Numbered from the stretch's first letter, positions 24,390 through 36,035 are shown. The stretch is DNA of 64,000 nucleotides from Umbilicaria muhlenbergii (GCA_000611775.1 KK106981.1:6284312-6348311); one strand, 5' to 3'. Notes: generated from the letters alone by a model not told the origin. Made by a program: numbers and translations.

Positions 24390-26600
24390 CTTGACGGGCG
24401 GGACTGTGAGGTTAAGAGTGTGATATTGTGTAATGTCAAAATGTTTAAAGTAAACGATGGTATGAGTAGAGTGGTAGAATGTTATGTTGAAGTGGGTGGT
24501 CGGGAAGTCAAGAGGAATGGGAGGGATGGAAGGAGGTGATGAGAGATGAAAGTGAGATGTTTAAGATCCTGGTCGGGTATCTTTGAGCAGAAGCACAATC
24601 GACCACGCTAGAGCAGTGCTGGAGATATAAAAACCTAGAGCGGCACAGATCTTGTGTTTGGCCTGCTTACACAAGGGCGAACAGATCGTGCGTCGATTGT
24701 AAAACAGTTGAGCAGATGGAACCTAAGGCAAGACTCGCCGAGTTCGGTGCTTGTTTGTTGTGACAATATTTGAGATTCTCGAATGGAGCAGAAACAGATT
24801 TAGCAGCCCCTGTCATAGAAGGTAACGTTCCAGAGAACCTGAACGGTGTGCTCAACATCAGACAGACAGACGATAAATCAACAAGGCTCCCAGAGCGTTA
24901 ATCTTATTCGCTGAAGGATTGGAGATCGAGGCATGATAGTAATAAAGGATGATGCTTTTGGAAGGCCTTCCAAGTCGCCTTCCCTATCATCGACATGTAG
25001 AACTTCTCAAGCAGCTCCGGCATCCTACTCTTCTCGATTACAATGCAAGAACGTCCTTTTTATCAACTTGAGTACTCCATACTCGAGTGGCCAAGAATAT
25101 CTAGGAGACGTCGTCGGCAATCAATAGCAAGTCGAGCTACTAGTATCTGAAAACGGTTAGCAGCTTAATTCTCGCCAGGACATCCGCTGACATCGTTGCG
25201 ACAACATCACAGTCACTATTGACACTTATAACACCCAAGATCCATTGATTGAGTCTATTCGTAGCTCGCTCTCTATACGTAATTCGTCCCTCTCATATGT
25301 CGTCACAGTCACATGCACTGCAGCGGCCGCTAGGTGTACATCCAATTGAGGTGACTCTGGCCATTTCATAAGGTCATGGCTGTTCTATAAGGTCCTTGCT
25401 AAGGGCTGTCCTAAACACATAACCGTGGACAGTGGCATATGATAGAAGATACTCCGCCAGCACTCTCTAGCATTTCTATTTTGATCTCATTGCTCGTCTT
25501 GTTCTTGGTTCTTACAGCGGGTGCTTCCAAAGCCGATTCTACGATCTCTCTTAAGATGCTGAAATGAATACTCTGTTTGATTCTATTCCATGTTCTGCTT
25601 GATCTCCATGATTTAATGGCTGTACCTAAAGGTAGGGCGGTCCTCGAACTCGAATCAGAGCCTCTCACGGCTGCCCCCCTACCACAAATTTTACCATATA
25701 GGGCTTGCAGGATGAACACACATCAGGAGCTCCTTCGGTAGTGCCATGGCTACCTGGACCTCTGTCTGTTCCGAACCCTTGAAGTCCCCACGTCGTTTGC
25801 TGACATACTTTCGAGTATTTCTTTTTCTCGACTCTCGGTTCACATCTGCCTCGACTGGCTCATTACTAGGGGTTAAGAAGAGGCATGGTGTTATTCTTTG
25901 GTATTGACATGAGGTATCCTGGTCTTATGTTGCCCTAAAATCCCATCTGGAAGCATCGTTTCTGCGACTTTCTTCTCAGGACGGCCAAAGATTAGAGTTG
26001 GGAGGAGCCCTTCGCAATCGGTTCGAAAGAATGGACTGGACTGGACTGAATCCATCCAGTTCAGTTTGTCCAGACTGCGTCTAACGCTGCTCAAGTATCG
26101 ATACACGCAAGGCTGTTTGTGTTCTCTTTTCCAGTCCACCAATTTTGCGATTTCTCTGCCGCTGCATCATCTCGATTTGCGTACGGTGGACATCTCTGTA
26201 AACCCGTCGGCACAGGGCACTCGAACCTGAAAGGCGCAGACATCTTGCTCGCTTTCGAAAAGAGTCACACATATCGAAAGGAGTCACACATCATTCACAT
26301 AGAACAACTCGTCATCAAACCACTGTGAATAATGAATGTATTCACGTTGACCCCTTCCTGTTCATTCTTCCTAAAAGACACCGTTCTTCGTTCTATTTCA
26401 TACCACTCTATCCTTCTCTACTCTTCTCCATCATCTTCAACACTACTCCATCATCGAGTTACACCACCGAACTCATTTCTATCAAATTCCAAGAGATTTA
26501 CGAGTAAGTTTCCATGTTCCGATACTTTGGCATCAACACTCAACTTACTCGTAGCTCACCATCCGGCAATCTTTGTATTTTTGAACCAGGAGACGTCACC
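24390..26600. other. Divergent intergenic region SML11 / SML12
   Basis: 2.2 kb, the longest gap in the array. The right end is the CT-rich SML12 leader with a probable UTR intron. No coding sequence or RNA gene supported; a short tRNA-like fold at 25630-25684 was rejected. Confidence 0.5.
26504..26589 (+). other. Probable 5' UTR intron of SML12
   Basis: GTAAGT donor at 26504 and TTTTTGAACCAG acceptor ending at 26589, 11 nt before the SML12 ATG. Matches the arrangement upstream of SML10. Confidence 0.5.
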
Positions 26601-27638
26601 ATGGCCAACCGTAAGCAGATCGTACGTATTTCCTTGATGAACTACCCTGAATTGAAAGGGTATCATCCATCACATTTACCGGTTTCGAGTGGTTTTATCT
26701 CTCAGGGTTACTGACATGGTGCTTTCATAGACCTGGAATGCGGAGAACGATCGAACGGTACATTACTAGATCCTCGTACTATGACAGCTTGTACACTTCT
26801 TTTGCTCTGGATCAGACTGACAGCAATACCGTAATAGCTGCTTCTACAGTGCATGCGTGGCACGGTCAGGGATCTTCCCCTGGCGAAGATAGTTCGCATG
26901 TTTCCCGGTATGTCTTTTCTTGCGCATTATTGTTCAAGCAAAGACCTCGCCAGTGGAGGTCAACATCCAGCACCTTGGCTCCCTCCTCCGCAAACCGTTG
27001 AACCTTCTCTAGTGCCTGTGCTAAATCTTTAAGATCTAGGTGCGACTACTAAAGCCATAGAAGAACGCATCGCAAAGCTCCGTCGCAAAGCCAAGGATGC
27101 ATTGGCCGCAGTGGACCTACTTCCCTCTGACGCACCAGCAATCCGAACGTCGGAGCCTTCTCCTCGCCAACGCCGCACCATGCAATCTGCCTTGGATGGC
27201 TCTACCGCCGAAACCAATACAGGCTCTACTTCAGGGAGCAGGAAGAGAAGCCGGGTAAGCATAACTGCACAGCGCGCGGCCGAAAAGGCCAGAATGTTTG
27301 GCGGAGCGGTCGATGATGAGGATCCGGCCTTCGCTGAAGCAAGACTGAAGCGGGTGAAGAAGCAGGAGGAAGAGGACGAAGACGATGTCAAGGGGATTGG
27401 GAAGGCGGAGATGGCCGTGGTTGAGCGTCATCGACGTCCGCATGGGATGGCCGGTGAAGTGGAGGTGGGGAAGGAGGTTGTCCTCTTGACACCCCCCGCG
27501 AAAATGGATGCATCGGAGGTAACCGAGGAGGTCAAGGAAGAAGAGAAGAAGACCACTACCCCAATGGTAGACCAGAAGAACGTCGACCTGGACAATGCCA
27601 AGAAGGAACCCGTTGTAGAGACTAAGATGGAGATCTAA
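26601..27638 (+). CDS. SML12: small Myb/SANT-like domain protein
   Basis: Four exons (26601-26621, 26731-26757, 26838-26907, 27040-27638), 238 aa. The 27-nt second exon codes TWNAENDRT, the conserved W segment, and the third LLLQCMRGTVRDLPLAKIV; an upstream acceptor at 26787 was rejected because it brings a stop. Intron 3 splits the Gly codon in phase 1 before ATTKAIEERIAKLRRKAKD, as in SML8, SML9 and SML11. The tail is Arg-rich (SRKRSRVSITAQRAAEKAR), then acidic (KKQEEEDEDD) and ends in repeated V-K-E-E (EVTEEVKEEEKK). It closes the array; the next gene is unrelated. Confidence 0.83.
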
Positions 27639-29342
27639 GCCTTGGCACGGCGTGCTGTACGATAACACCCAGCAGTCAGAGCAAGCCCTTAGACCTCGAG
27701 GGAAGACGACGAGAGGGGTGCAGTACGATGATGGTGAGGATCCAGGGGAAGCGCTTAGAGAAGGCACTCATGACTCGAGGAAGAAGGCGGCCCTAGACAC
27801 CCCTTTCATCCAATTCAGGCGTTTGTATTTTCTCGTTTTGCTATTGTTTTGATCTACTTGCTTCAAAGTTTGTTGCACTCCATAGATAATACAGTTGGCA
27901 TGCACCTTGCCGCTTTGAATCGACGCATCCCACATCTACATCCTGCTCTGGATCATTGGGCAAAAGCTCGACTACTTGGCTGCTCAGCTGTGGACTGGAT
28001 TTGAGAATACTTTGGTGGCGGTCGATAGGATTTGTCCTCGGTAGATACCCCCCATATATAACACAGTGACAACCTCCGCCAGCGCCCTGATCTTCTCTTC
28101 TTACCCTCCTGTTCGCGTATCTCCATAGAAGATGTGGTGTTGAGCAAATTTGAAGGAAGCAGTACGACATCCCTTTGGCTCGACATTAAAGGACAGTTGT
28201 TTATCTCCAGCGATTCAATAACATCCCTCTTTTCTGTACGTCATGCGCTGCTTGATCGGGGCCTCTTCCATTGTACTCTTCCTGCCCTTGCCCTGCTTGG
28301 CGGAACGGTTGTCACTGTTCCACATTACGACAGTTTGTCCATACGCTTCTCGCATTCTATCCACCCGACGAGAAATTCGTGGGTTGTGGGACATGATGAA
28401 TATGGTTGATTGAACAGCCCGGGTAGTTTATCCGTCATAGGAGGGCGAGTAGCGATACGGCAACACTCAGCTTCCCTCCTTAATTTGACGCCTGTCGTGC
28501 CTCAACAGGCTTTTCGTTCCTTAGCTCTCAACCCTATGTAGCCGCTTCCGCTTCGAGGCTGATCAACCTTATGAAGGGATGTTGATGTGGCTGAAGAGCG
28601 CTAAACAGCCAATCCAAGTGAGACACGAAACCTAAACACCATGCCCCTGTCCACACAGCCACAGTGGCGCAGGCATCGAATAAGCTTGGAATTCGAAACG
28701 CGTCACAGTCTCTCGACTTAAGGAGCGCGCGTAGCAGCGTTCAACCCTTCAGGGCGAAAGAAATGTATTGGTTCAGCTTCCCGAAATACTTTTGTGAAGC
28801 AACACTGCACTCTCCCCCTTCTTTCCCCCCTTTGTCGCAAAAGACAAACCCTGACCAAGAACGAGAGGCCTGTTCGCATGACCAGAAATGGCAGCAGGGC
28901 CAGCAGGGATCCAAGCGCACAGAAGGGGGCGATCACGGACCTATCACACTCCTTTCCAAGCTGGCAGGGCAGACACTAGTTGCTTCTGAGCCACGCATGG
29001 AATCATCATTCACCAGCAATCGCATGCGTGCCCCGTGACAAACAGGAAATTGCGCCCAATTACCAGAAACAAATGTCCTCCACGCCGTGCGCGCCGCTTT
29101 TATCCTCGCGCGTCATCAGTCACCCTTCACCACAGTTGCTTTATAAGCAGCAAATCTCCTGCTGGTGCTCAGGTTCAAGAACAATCACCGACACACCGTA
29201 CCTTCCTCGAACACTCATACCGACATCTTCGATCCATCCACACGCGCCAACAACATTCCACCTCACCACACTCCTCACCTTCCCTTCCGCACCACCCTAA
29301 CAAACAACAACCGCCACTCTCCCACCTCCCACATCCCTCAAG
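27639..29342. other. Intergenic, right edge of the SML array
   Basis: 1.7 kb between SML12 and the MARVEL-like gene. CT-rich leader at 29180-29340. No gene supported. Confidence 0.5.
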
Positions 29343-30217
29343 ATGGCCTACAACTTCGCCTTCCCCCTCCGCATCGTCCAATTCCTCTTCGCCATCATCG
29401 TCCTCGCCCTCACCTGCTATGGTGCGTCCCTCGTCCTTCCCTATCCCCTCATCCCACCCCATTCCATCTCCAACCCCCATCCTCACCTCCATCTCCATCC
29501 CCACCCCCCTCCCCTCCCTCTCTCTCTCTCCCCTCCCTTCTCTCTTCTCGCCCATAAAGCAGAAAGAAAAAGCGCCGACCTGCCAAAACTAACCCCCCAC
29601 CAGTATCCCACTGGTACACGGCCCACACCCTCTACGCCTCCCCCAGCCAAATCAACTTCCTCATCTTCACCTCCATCTGGACCCTCCTCTCCGTCATCTA
29701 CCTCGGCCTGACCCCGACCTACTCCCCGCGCGCCGCCCACAAATTCGCCATCCTCGCCGTCGACGCCCTGACCTGCGTGTTCTGGTTCGCCGGCTGGGTG
29801 GCGCTGGCCGTCTTTCTGGGCGGCTTGGCCGTGTGTACGGGACACGTGTGTCGGGCGGCGGAGGCGGCGGCCGTGTTTGCGGCGTTTGAGTGGTGAGTTT
29901 CGAGACGTGCTGCCTTACTCTCTTTGACTTTCTTTGTTGGGCTCGGTGTTCTTGGCTTTCGGGGGTAGGGATCTGGGAGGAGTGTTGGGAGATAAGGAGG
30001 AGGAAGAGGGGATACGGAATGCGGATACGATATGCGGGCGATGCGAGTTGAGATCTTCTATCGGAGGGTTCGGCTAATGGGGTTTGATGGCAGGGTCCTC
30101 TTCCTCGCCACCACGGCCCTCGCGGCGCTGCATGCGTGGCGCACACGCGGGAGCGGCGGCACGAAAGCGGCGACGACTGCGGAGGTGCATAACGGTGGCA
30201 TACATAGTGGCGTTTAG
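29343..30217 (+). CDS. MARVEL-like four-helix membrane protein
   Basis: Three exons (29343-29421, 29604-29892, 30094-30217), 163 aa. Four hydrophobic segments are seen: RIVQFLFAIIVLALTCY, FLIFTSIWTLLSVIYLGL, ILAVDALTCVFWFAGWVALA and VLFLATTALAALHAW, with a short polar C-terminus. R-x-x-Q at the start of helix 1, and helix 3 carrying AVDALTCVFWFAGWVALA, are typical of fungal MARVEL-domain proteins, which sit in the plasma membrane or eisosome-like domains. Intron 1 is extremely C-rich on the coding strand. Its substrate or partner cannot be told. Tail-to-tail with NAA35. Confidence 0.8.
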
Positions 30218-30653
30218 GATGCCTCTCTCGTGTTCTTCCGTCACACGTCGACTCAACATTCGCTACCTTTCTTCCGCCTGAGGCGTTTCCATTTTCTTTT
30301 CGTTTCCGAAGCAGAGATACCAGTTCGAGCGTTTTTCTTCCTATGCTGCTTGTACTCCGTTCTCGAAGAGAAAGGTAGGGTGGGAGTACTGAAAAACGGA
30401 ATGGTGCTTGCGTATTTTCCGTATGGTGGAGGAGGGCTGATAGATCGAATGCTTTTCTGATGCGGACTTGAGGGGCGTGATTGTATTCGTGATTTCTTCT
30501 TCGCGTTGGGAGAACGTGAAGTCTATAAATCACACCTGTAGACACTACATCGGCTACCAACTTACAATCCCAGTATACACTTGCCCCATCTCCTGGCCGA
30601 AGCAACACCCAACTTAACCTCCCACCACCCCATCCAACCCACCGCCTCTCCAT
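30218..30653. other. Intergenic between convergent genes
   Basis: 3' flanks of the MARVEL-like gene and NAA35; nothing else seen. Confidence 0.6.
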
Positions 30654-33473
30654 CTACTTCACCGACATAACCTTCGGCACAACCCACCAAGCATGATACC
30701 TCTCCCCCACCCCCGGCACCTCCACCCTCACCTTTCCCCCCTCCTTTCTCCCCTCCCCTACCGCCCTCCTCACCGCCGCAACAGCAATACTCCCCGCAAT
30801 ACACCCCCTCAGCACGTCCCTAACCCCCTTCCTCCACTCCTCCTCACAGCCCACACACCTACCAGTTTCCGCCCCTACTTTACTAACAGCCTCCCACTCC
30901 TTGCGCGCCCTTTTCATCGCCAACTCCGCGGCATCGAGCAGATCTGAGGGCGCGTCGGACGCCGAGGGGACGAGGGAGGAATATTCGACGAAGGTGGGCA
31001 GGACGGGAAGGGAGATGGGGAGGAAGGGGCGCATACGGAGGGAGTAGCGGAGGGAGGGCGTGCTGTAGGGGTAAGAAGGGGACGGTGGGAGGAGGGAAAG
31101 GGGGGGGAGTGCTGTGAAAAGCTAGTAAGGTTAGTGAGGATGGGTTGACAGTAGGTCAGGGAGGGGGTGGGCATACACATGCGAGTGCGTCGGCAAAGGA
31201 TTGAGTGGCGGAGGCTTCGAGCATGGCGAAGTCGAGGAATGAGAGCGAGCGCTTGAAGGCGGCTTTTATTTCCGAGGTGGGTTTGGCGAGGCGGGTGAAG
31301 CGCCGGGTGGTGAAGGTTCGGATGCGCTCGAGGTGTTGGAGTCGAGTTTGCGCGAGGTGGTTGAGGTACCTGGGTGCGTGGATATATCAGCATACGGCGA
31401 AGTCACTACGACGTAAAAAAAGGTGCGACAAAGGCGTACCAGTACATGCCTGCCAGCTCTTCCAACTGGTAGATTTCTAGCTCGAAGCCGAGTTGGACAA
31501 TCCACTCCATCTCGTGTAATTTGTGGTAGTAGGCCCAGGAAGACAATGGGAAGGCCCAGAGGTCTTCTCCAGAGTTTGGATCATGGATCGGCTCTTCATC
31601 GGTATACCGCCGAAGCTCTGTATCTAGTTCCTCAGCCTACTGACAAGTCAGCACTTTGTGTGTAGATGGTGAAGAGGGTGTACACACGTCCAGCTGAATA
31701 TTATCCCAGTCGAGGATTAGGTGACATAGCATGCGCCGCATCCGCTCTCGATTCATACAGATGGCTCGGAAGATATCCAGATATGACTACACTTACGTTT
31801 AGTATTCCACATGCGAGTTGTGTGTTTGCAGCAGAGTAATACCTGAGCCGCTCGGCCGACGAATATCTCCATCCTCTTCATTATCTGGAACCTTGGATCC
31901 TTTGGTGCCTCGACATCATCATTCGATGGATCGATGAGTATGTGTGCTGGCGCTACCATTTCCGCAAGATCGTCGAAAACAAGTTGCCGTACGGACATGA
32001 CATTCAGCACCTTCATCTCACTGAAGATGAGGGATTGGAGTAGACATCGAATGTAGACCGAAGGCTGCGGGTTTCGGGATTGGAATGTCCAGACAAAGGT
32101 CTATGATATAGCATGATTAGTTATTGTAACCAAGAGGTCCACTGATTTGATTTACCAGCATATTATTTCCCCCATGATAGTCCAAAACGCCATAAACCTC
32201 CTTACCATCCTGGCACAATCGACTGAGGTTGGCGTGCGCCTCTTCGAAGGTAATATTCACAATCGGCCTTGGGGGTACAGTGCTGGCCAACCTCCGCTGG
32301 ATCTTCGCGCTGAAGGCAGCTGTCGCCTCTGTCCCTACAGCCTTTGATTCCAAGAGAAGAGGGAGTAATTTTGAACACTGTTGCCACGCAGAGGGAGAAT
32401 CGAGATCATCACCATCGCCACCAAATGCCACAGCTGCCATGAATGACTTCCGGAAATTCAGTCGAGAAAGTAGGGCTTTCTTAACGTCCTTATCCGCTAT
32501 GTCGTTCTGGTCGTTAACCCACGCTATAGCCTCGTTGAGAAGGTCGTCGATCTCGATCCTCGAAAAATGTGTTAAGAGCTCTCTATTGTAGAGATTACTG
32601 ACGAAGTCTTCCTCCTGTTAGGCTGTCAGTCTTCGCCTGCATCATTTGGCGTCATATGCAAACAGTAATTCATTTGAATAAAATGCGACTTACCTCATAG
32701 TAATGCTCCACAGATATCCGCCGATGTACAAAATCACATGTCTTAATTGTAGCCAGACAGTAGGCGCGCAGTACCGTGTGTAAGAACGTGTTCGTAACAA
32801 CCTTTGGCGTAGTGCGGTAGAAACGGGCTTCCTCTAGCTCTATAGGCGCTGGCCACAACAAGCGATCAATGTGGAGTGATGTAAATAATGTCTGGGACAG
32901 TGGGTGACCCATATGCCATGCCATCTAAAAAGCCTACCATTAGCATCAGACGTGCGCTTTTCATTCGTACCAGGAAGGGGGCCGAGATCATACCTCATAG
33001 CAAAGCATCTGATCCATGATTCCCATGACTTCTTCAGGTAAAAGTTCCCTCAGGACATCGTATTCATCTTCCAGCGTTTCCCCTGGGGCTAGATATCCGC
33101 TATCCATCTTTGGGTCCATGATCTATTTCCATCACGCCGCTATCAGTTTTTCAGCCCTCGCCCGACAGCCTTCTGTGTAGTTGTATCATGGAGGCGTACC
33201 TCCAGCGCCCCGACGGCCTCGAATAGCGTGAAGAAGTCATCTTTCACGAGCTGTCCAGTATTGAGCGCTATGTAAACATTAGCTGTGTAGGAGATTATGG
33301 ATGGGTGATGGGGCATGTAGACCGGATGCTGCCCTGATGAACCCAGTGGTAATGTCTCGAGCGTCTAACGTTCTTCTGGCAATCTTTGCAGCTGATGACG
33401 AAGTTTCAACGGGTCTTGTTATTAATGGCAGGCTCTGGTTGCCAGCATTACGAGACTGGGGGGCATCGGCCAT
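30654..33473 (-). CDS. NAA35: NatC N-acetyltransferase auxiliary subunit Naa35 (Mak10)
   Basis: Large scaffold subunit of NatC, which acetylates N-termini of the Met-Leu/Ile/Phe type on ribosomes. Ten exons (33473-33323, 33267-33200, 33122-32994, 32924-32694, 32614-32156, 32100-31843, 31786-31688, 31636-31440, 31369-31179, 31111-30654) close in frame to 746 aa, normal for the family. Signatures: LVKDDFFTLFEAVGALE, IMDPKMDSGYLAPGET and LCYEMAWHMGHPLSQTLFTS, all in the conserved N-terminal Mak10 core. The partner catalytic subunit gene (NAA30) is not in the window. The ATG at 33473 precedes the core by about 60 residues and has an in-frame splice to it. Nine introns make it the most split gene here. 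Confidence 0.95.
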
Positions 33474-33758
33474 GGGACGCCTGGTGTGAGCGAAGTGTAG
33501 CGCTCTCGATGGTTCAGCTTACTTCGGTAATACTACCTCACCTTGGTAGCCCTATGACAAAAATAACGATGATCAAGCTACAGTTTGATGCTTACAATAT
33601 CATGATCACGGCAAGAAACGGCTACATTGAGAGACGGTAGCTCGCAAGGTTTATGAGTTTCTCGAGCTGCGGCGTGAAACATCCGTAAGTTATGTACAAC
33701 CGCACACGCCATCCAGTATCTCCAAACCCTCCCTTCATGTTTTTTGGCTTTCAATCAT

Positions 33759-34111
33759 CTACTGCTGCCCCTGTTGCCCGGCATGCTCTGCCATCGCGCT
33801 CGTGTTCGCCTCGTCCAAGTTCTTATTATCTCCCTGCTTGCCATTCTGAATATAGCCCCCATCAGTCCATGGCCTTGACGTCTGAATCATAGGATTCAAC
33901 GAGGATTTAAACTGACCTGCCACTTGGCGAACCTAAGCTCCGACTCGCCCCTTCTCTCAGCTTGTAGTCGTTTCTCTTCTTTGAGAGATCTTCGCACAAC
34001 GCGGGCTGCGACGGCGAGGTAGCGGTTGTAGCTGGAGCTTGTCAGGACGGCACCCTCATTAGTTCGGGTTATATCATACGTGAGACCTGATGCTTTCCAC
34101 GCAAACGCCAT
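33759..34111 (-). CDS. ATP15: Mitochondrial F1 ATP synthase epsilon subunit
   Basis: Small central-stalk subunit of the F1 sector. Three exons (34111-34080, 34031-33917, 33845-33759) give 77 aa: MAFAWKASGLTYNRYLAVAA, then RRSLKEEKRLQAERRGES and LRFAKWQNGKQG, all standard for the family. The first intron (34079-34032) is 48 nt, a multiple of three and stop-free, so an unspliced reading inserts 16 foreign residues between GLT and YNRYL; removing it restores the conserved join exactly. Its neighbour QCR2 is another respiratory gene on the same strand, 348 bp upstream. Confidence 0.93.
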
Positions 34112-34458
34112 TGTGATAGTGAACGGAATTTGAGACTGAAATGCGACTGGAGAGCTAAGGCCGAGAGCTTTGGTTACGGATCATGGATCTCGTCTCCTCA
34201 GCCTTGCCAAGAACAGGTAACACTAACCTCAATTGACCAATCACAAAGTGCATATCATTAACGTCATATCGAATGAGGAGTGTCAAGACGCGTCTGCAAT
34301 CTATGTACAGCCATTGTATTTACAGCTCTATTTTCCGCATGGTTGGATCATGTAGTTTCGGAAAAGCTGAGAATACTACAGTGTTCGCAGATAACGCTGT
34401 CTAGAAGTGCTTTCACACAGCTATTTATACAGAAAGTGACCGCTCTCCGATAACCACA

Positions 34459-36035
34459 TTAGACATGAAGACCAAGCTCCTCTGCGAAAGGAAGGATGTA
34501 AAGATCTCCAACGGTTGACACAGATGATTTGCCATCGAGGAGAGATTTGGCGGCCTATGGGATCAAGGTCAGCTAATGCACGAACACTGGATTTTGATAG
34601 GTCAGCTCACCTTCTTAAGCTGGTCACCGCTGACACCGTCAATGCCCTTGCCAACTTCATCAATCTGGAATGCCTTTCCTCCATGAATGAGGCCAGCACC
34701 TGTGAGCTCGACACCCGTTGCCAGGCTTTCTCCTGATTCCAGAGCCTTGAACTTCGCAGATGCGATCGCTTTCTTCAGGTCCTCATTGCTAACCTCGCCG
34801 GCCGCCACGCTCTTCAGCGTCTTCACAACCTCCTTGCTAGCTTCCTTGATATGAAGGGCGTTGCCAGTGATGGATATGCACAGTAGACCAGCGTCTGAGT
34901 AGGCTGCATGCGACGTTGAGATATGGGCATGTGGGTGAGCTGCCGTATTCCTCGAAAGTAGCGAGAAACCAGGCGACCACTTGATACTCGATTCTCCACC
35001 TAGCAGTGCAGCAAGTACCACGAGCTCAGGTTTGTAGGAACTGCCAGTGAACGAGCTTGAACCAGGGAAAGCCAGAATCATGGTATTGCCCGAGTCGTGG
35101 GCAATTCGCTCTTCTCCGCCGTAGTATTTGGTCGGTGTTGTGTCAATCGCCGGAATGTCCGACGGTGGTGAGCTTGATACGTCTTCAAAGAATTCACCGA
35201 CCCACTTCGATAGATCCGCGTGGCTGGCACCGTTGGCGACCACGGCGATATTTGGCTTTGCGTATGCGGCCTGGCTATATGCCTGGATGCGCTCGGCACT
35301 GAGATATTTGGATAAGGGTGTCGATGAGGTCGGATGCAGGGGTTCGCCGAGGCCACGGTGGAAAGCAACCCCGTGCACTGAGTTGATAGCCAACTGTGTG
35401 ACGTTGCCAAGTAGTGCTTTCTGGGAAAGCTTAATGGTTGGCTCGACCTCCTCCTGCCATTCGTGGCCTATGACGGTCAGCAAACACACAGTAAACTTGT
35501 CTTTTCCCACATACTAGTGAACTTAGTCTTGGAGATAACCTCGCCCAGCAGTTCAGTGAAATATGGCAGGTCGTCGCGCAGGAATTTGGCACCAATCACG
35601 AGGTTTTCCCTAGAGTGGTATGTCGAGAATTGACCACCCAAAAGCTCGGTCTCTCGTGTGATTCTCAAGGCGGACCGTTTGGTCGTGCTCTATAACAAGA
35701 GTCAATCGGGCCTGAGGATTGCTTTGGAACCTATGCAAGGTCTCCTGGTATCCATGCTTCAATCGTAGACGCACCTTGAACGCGAACTTCTCCAGTCCGT
35801 CCGAGAATCCGGGTAGGACTTGGTACCGAGTTCCAGCCTTTGCAACGACTGCTACCGTTGTCGTCGGCCCCGCAAGATCCCGACTTGCAAACCTCACGCC
35901 TGCAGCCTCTCCGGTCTCATAGTTGAAGGTGCCTGAAGCTACCGCGGCCAGTCCTCGGCGATTGCTCGGCTGGCCTTGGCATTGCCGTCGAAGGGCAAGC
36001 TGCGCACTGCGGCCGAGCGAAGCCCGAGAGATCAT
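34459..36035 (-). CDS. QCR2: Ubiquinol-cytochrome c reductase core protein 2
   Basis: Core subunit 2 of complex III, inner mitochondrial membrane, of the M16 peptidase fold but without protease activity. Four exons (36035-35775, 35689-35515, 35467-34611, 34554-34459), 462 aa. Presequence MISRASLGRSAQLALRRQCQ, then GVRFASRDLAGPTTTVAVV, ELLGGQFSTYHSRENLV and C-terminal VSTVGDLYILPFAEELGLHV. The HxxEH zinc site of active M16 enzymes is absent, as expected. Shares a 349-bp promoter region with the divergent RPC82. Confidence 0.96.

Noticed and set aside
25630-25684. tRNA-like fold on the minus strand: GGTAGGG...CCCTACC stem enclosing GATTCGAGTTC
   Set aside because: Only about 54 nt from stem to stem, no complete D and anticodon arms; too short for a tRNA.
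26788-26875. Alternative third exon of SML12 using the acceptor at 26787
   Set aside because: Gives an in-frame stop in the required phase; the acceptor at 26837 restores LLL and the domain.
29694-30653. 319-aa minus-strand frame between NAA35 and the MARVEL-like gene
   Set aside because: No ATG-supported family, Arg/Pro-rich shadow across MARVEL exons 2 and 3; convergent genes explain the region.
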